From: Limnoglobus sp.
Lineage (GTDB): Bacteria > Planctomycetota > Planctomycetia > Gemmatales > Gemmataceae
Direction of reading: 5' to 3'
Assembly (NCBI GenBank): GCA_025353985.1
Contig: JANXNT010001216.1
Coordinates: 1-6,775, forward strand
DNA: 6,775 nt
Positions within the stretch are counted from its first letter, which is position 1, and each line of letters begins with the position of its first letter. Below the pieces are notes generated by a model. The model made no database searches, was not told the DNA's origin, and saw only the letters and a program-made list of their open reading frames with translations. Positions 4,931 through 6,775 of this stretch are shown here, piece by piece. Position numbers and translations under genes: made by a program.

Positions 4931-6004
4931 TCAAATTTTGCTCGTCTTCGCATGCATCAGATGATCGACCAAAACGAGCGCGATCATCGCTTCGCCCATC
5001 GGCACGAAGCGCGGTAACAAACATGGGTCGTGGCGGCCTTTCACGAGAATTTCGGTCGCGTTACCATCGCGATCGATCGTTTTTTGTGCCCTCGGGATGC
5101 TACTCGTCGGCTTAATCGCCACGCGACAGACGATTGGCATTCCCGAAGAAATCCCTCCGAGCATACCGCCGTGGCGGTTGGTTTCGGTGCGGAAATCGGT
5201 GCGGTAAATGTCGTTGTTCTCGCTGCCACGCATCGTGGCCACCGCAAAACCGTTGCCGTACTCGAACGCGGTCACGGCGGGGATGCTAAGGAGCGCTTTG
5301 CCAAGGTCGGCTTTGAGTTTGTCGAACACCGGTTCGCCCAGACCCGGTGGCACGCCCACGGCAACGAGTTCGCAAATACCTCCAATCGAATCGCGATCTT
5401 TCCGCGTGGCATCGATCAAATCGTACATTGCCTGCGCCGCGACCGGTTCGGGGCAACGCGTCGGACTGGCTTCGACTTGTTCGAGCGTCACCGCTGTCGG
5501 GTCGGGGATATTCGCGATCACACTGCCGACTTGTTTGACGTAACCCAGGATGCGGATGCCGTGAATCGCGAGGAGTTTTTTCGCCACGGCACCAGCGGCG
5601 ACGCGACAAATCGTTTCCCGCGCACTACTTCGGCCGCCACCGCGATAATCCCGGAAACCGAACTTCGCATCGAAGGTATAGTCGGCGTGGCCGGGGCGAT
5701 ATTTGTCTTTAATGTCGCCGTAATCATTACTGCGTTGGTCGCCGTTGCGGAAGGAAATGCCGATCGGCGTGCCATCGGTTTTGTCTTCGAAGATGCCCGA
5801 CCAGATTTCCGGTAGGTCGTCTTCGTCGCGCTGAGTCGTGAGTTTCGACTGCCCCGGCTTCCGACGGCGGAGATCGGGGAGGAGGTCATCGACCGAAAGC
5901 GCGAGTCCCGCCGGGCATCCATCGATGATGCAAAGGTAGCCGGGGCCGTGACTGACGCCCGCCGTCGTGACGCGGAAAAGTTTGCCGAAGGTATTGCCTG
6001 CCAT
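4931..6004 (-). CDS. aroC: Chorismate synthase
   Basis: Chorismate synthase catalyses the last shikimate-pathway step, 5-enolpyruvylshikimate-3-phosphate to chorismate, using reduced FMN in the cytoplasm. Chorismate feeds aromatic amino acids, folate and quinones. The 357-residue product is full length and shows the N-terminus MAGNTFGKLFRVTT, the catalytic His19 (SHGPG) and His106 (RPGHADYT), the FMN/substrate block RDYRGGGRSSARET (118-131), GGISSG (283-288), KPTSSI (298-303) and GRHDPC (323-328). One oddity is in signature 1: the usual GESHG reads GVSHG, with Val17 (codon GTC). Start choice: the ATG at 6043 would add 13 non-family residues and place the promoter inside the gene. The ATG at 6004 gives the family N-terminus and lies 7 nt after a TATAAT. 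It is divergent from the secreted-protein gene, with 149 bp between starts. Confidence 0.97.
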   Translation of the reverse strand: MAGNTFGKLFRVTTAGVSHGPGYLCIIDGCPAGLALSVDDLLPDLRRRKPGQSKLTTQRDEDDLPEIWSGIFEDKTDGTPIGISFRNGDQRSNDYGDIKDKYRPGHADYTFDAKFGFRDYRGGGRSSARETICRVAAGAVAKKLLAIHGIRILGYVKQVGSVIANIPDPTAVTLEQVEASPTRCPEPVAAQAMYDLIDATRKDRDSIGGICELVAVGVPPGLGEPVFDKLKADLGKALLSIPAVTAFEYGNGFAVATMRGSENNDIYRTDFRTETNRHGGMLGGISSGMPIVCRVAIKPTSSIPRAQKTIDRDGNATEILVKGRHDPCLLPRFVPMGEAMIALVLVDHLMHAKTSKI

Positions 6005-6011
6005 ATGTCGG

Positions 6012-6017
6012 ATTATA
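6012..6017 (-). promoter_or_regulatory. Candidate -10 box of aroC, leaderless
   Basis: A perfect TATAAT on the minus strand ends 7 nt before the aroC ATG (6004), so the predicted transcript starts at the start codon. No SD and no recognisable -35 are seen. The layout matches that in front of larE. Confidence 0.55.
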
Positions 6018-6078
6018 CCGAACACTTTCGACACGCCACCCACCCGCGAAAGTTTACCGGCGATCTGGCCGTTCCGAA

Positions 6079-6108
6079 TTGCCTAAACGTGCCTTGGCCG
6101 ACGATAAT
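6079..6108 (+). promoter_or_regulatory. Possible promoter of the secreted-protein gene
   Basis: TTGCCT (6079-6084) and GATAAT (6103-6108) are separated by 18 bp and match the sigma-70 hexamers at 4 of 6 and 5 of 6 positions. The predicted start near 6115 leaves a leader of about 39 nt with an SD. It is divergent from, and lies upstream of, the aroC -10 box. Confidence 0.42.
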
Positions 6109-6153
6109 TCCCGATATTTCTCGAATGATGATGAGCTAACAAGCGAGGTCGCG

Positions 6154-6775
6154 ATGTGGAAATTGTGGATTGTGTCGGTCGTGCTGTCTCTGCCATTCGC
6201 GGCGTACGCGCAAGCCCCGAAGGTCGATCCGCCGAAAGTGGAAGCGCCCGTCGAGGCACCGAAGCCCGTCATTACGTTGCCGCGATTCGGCGTGATCCCG
6301 AACCCGCGACTCTTCCCGCAGACATCGCCGAAAGACACGCTGCTATCCGCGATCAAGGCGATCGAGAACGAACGCTACGAATTTCTCGCGGCCTACATCA
6401 TCGATGAGAAAGTCATCGAAGCCAAAATCGTCGAGCGAGCGAAACAAATCGAACGCGATGTCGAGTTGGACGTTCGCACGAAGCAGATTCAACAACGCGA
6501 GAAACCGGCCAACGTGACGAAACTCGAGCAGATCCCAAACGAGCCGGAAGCGTTTGCCGAATTCGTCAAGGAAGAAGCACGGGTTCGCGGCTACCGGTTG
6601 GTCGTCAAAGACCTCGCGGACAAGTTCGCAGCCGACGCAACGCTCGCCAAAGAATTGCGGAAATACCTACGCGAAGGCGACTTCACCATCGATGGCGAGA
6701 CAGCAAAAGTGACGCTGAAGGAAGTGAAAGATCGCGGCGTGTTCTTCAAAAAAACCGGCGAGCGTTGGTTCGTCG
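6154..6775 (+). CDS. Secreted protein of unknown function, N-terminal part
   Basis: An open frame of 207 codons runs off the right edge without a stop. It opens with a Sec signal peptide, MWKLWIVSVVLSLPFAAYAQA, with a likely cut after Ala19 (AYA-QA), so the product is exported to the periplasm or beyond. A Pro/Lys/Val/Glu repeat-like linker follows (21-40, PPKVEAPVEAPKP). From about residue 59 (SPKDTLLSAIKAIENERYEFLAAYIID) comes a helical, charged region. The visible end, ETAKVTLKEVKDRGVFFKKTGERWFV, looks like paired beta strands. This layout recalls the small NTF2-like or lipoprotein-type domains in which an 'amount of function' helix precedes a curved sheet, but I cannot assign a family. 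SD: GAGG (6145-6148), 5 nt before the ATG. It is the only plus-strand gene, and its job is unknown. Confidence 0.85.
   Translation, partial: MWKLWIVSVVLSLPFAAYAQAPKVDPPKVEAPVEAPKPVITLPRFGVIPNPRLFPQTSPKDTLLSAIKAIENERYEFLAAYIIDEKVIEAKIVERAKQIERDVELDVRTKQIQQREKPANVTKLEQIPNEPEAFAEFVKEEARVRGYRLVVKDLADKFAADATLAKELRKYLREGDFTIDGETAKVTLKEVKDRGVFFKKTGERWFV

Noticed and set aside
5030..5815. 261-codon plus-strand open frame opposite aroC
   Set aside because: It is antisense to the unmistakable chorismate synthase, and its His/Arg/Asp-rich composition is typical of a frame mirrored from a GC-rich gene.
6005..6043. N-terminal extension of AroC from an ATG at 6043
   Set aside because: The family N-terminus MAGNTFG begins at 6004; the extension covers the TATAAT box.

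Overview
The window looks like ordinary chromosomal housekeeping DNA from a bacterium, most likely a planctomycete of the Gemmata type. That placement is an inference. It rests on the MPIKVTC zinc-ribbon N-terminus, the style of the secreted and DHH proteins, moderately high GC and variable Shine-Dalgarno (SD) use; no rRNA or other firm marker is present. Seven of the eight genes lie on the minus strand. I see no tRNA, rRNA, CRISPR array, transposase, phage gene or toxin-antitoxin pair.

In minus-strand transcription order (right to left) the layout is: chorismate synthase aroC (6004-4931); a DHH/DHHA1 phosphoesterase of the NrnA type (4745-3651); a 312-bp AT-richer spacer; a DksA/TraR zinc-finger protein (3338-2886) closed by a clear Rho-independent terminator (2855-2822); a membrane-anchored or secreted HtrA/DegP-like serine protease with one PDZ domain (2664-1546); a 125-bp extended inverted repeat (1539-1415); larE, a sulfur transferase of nickel-pincer cofactor synthesis (1403-543); an 85-codon uncharacterised gene joined to larE by an ATGA overlap (546-289); and the first 55 codons of a zinc-ribbon protein (166-1, running off the left edge). 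On the plus strand, divergent from aroC, is the first part of a secreted protein of unknown function (6154 to the right edge).

The genes do not form one pathway. aroC makes chorismate. The DHH protein probably degrades very short oligonucleotides or phosphoadenosine phosphate. The DksA-like protein probably acts on RNA polymerase. The HtrA-like protein is envelope quality control. LarE supplies sulfur for the nickel-pincer cofactor of lactate racemase-like enzymes. Only larE and the 85-codon gene are clearly co-transcribed.

Three points deserve attention. First, aroC and larE each carry a perfect TATAAT 6-7 nt before the start codon and no SD, which suggests leaderless transcripts, while five of the other six genes have recognisable SD sequences. 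Second, the uncharacterised gene appears translationally coupled to a three-cysteine LarE. Third, a long structured inverted repeat lies between htrA and larE and may be a dispersed element. I found no convincing new multi-gene system.
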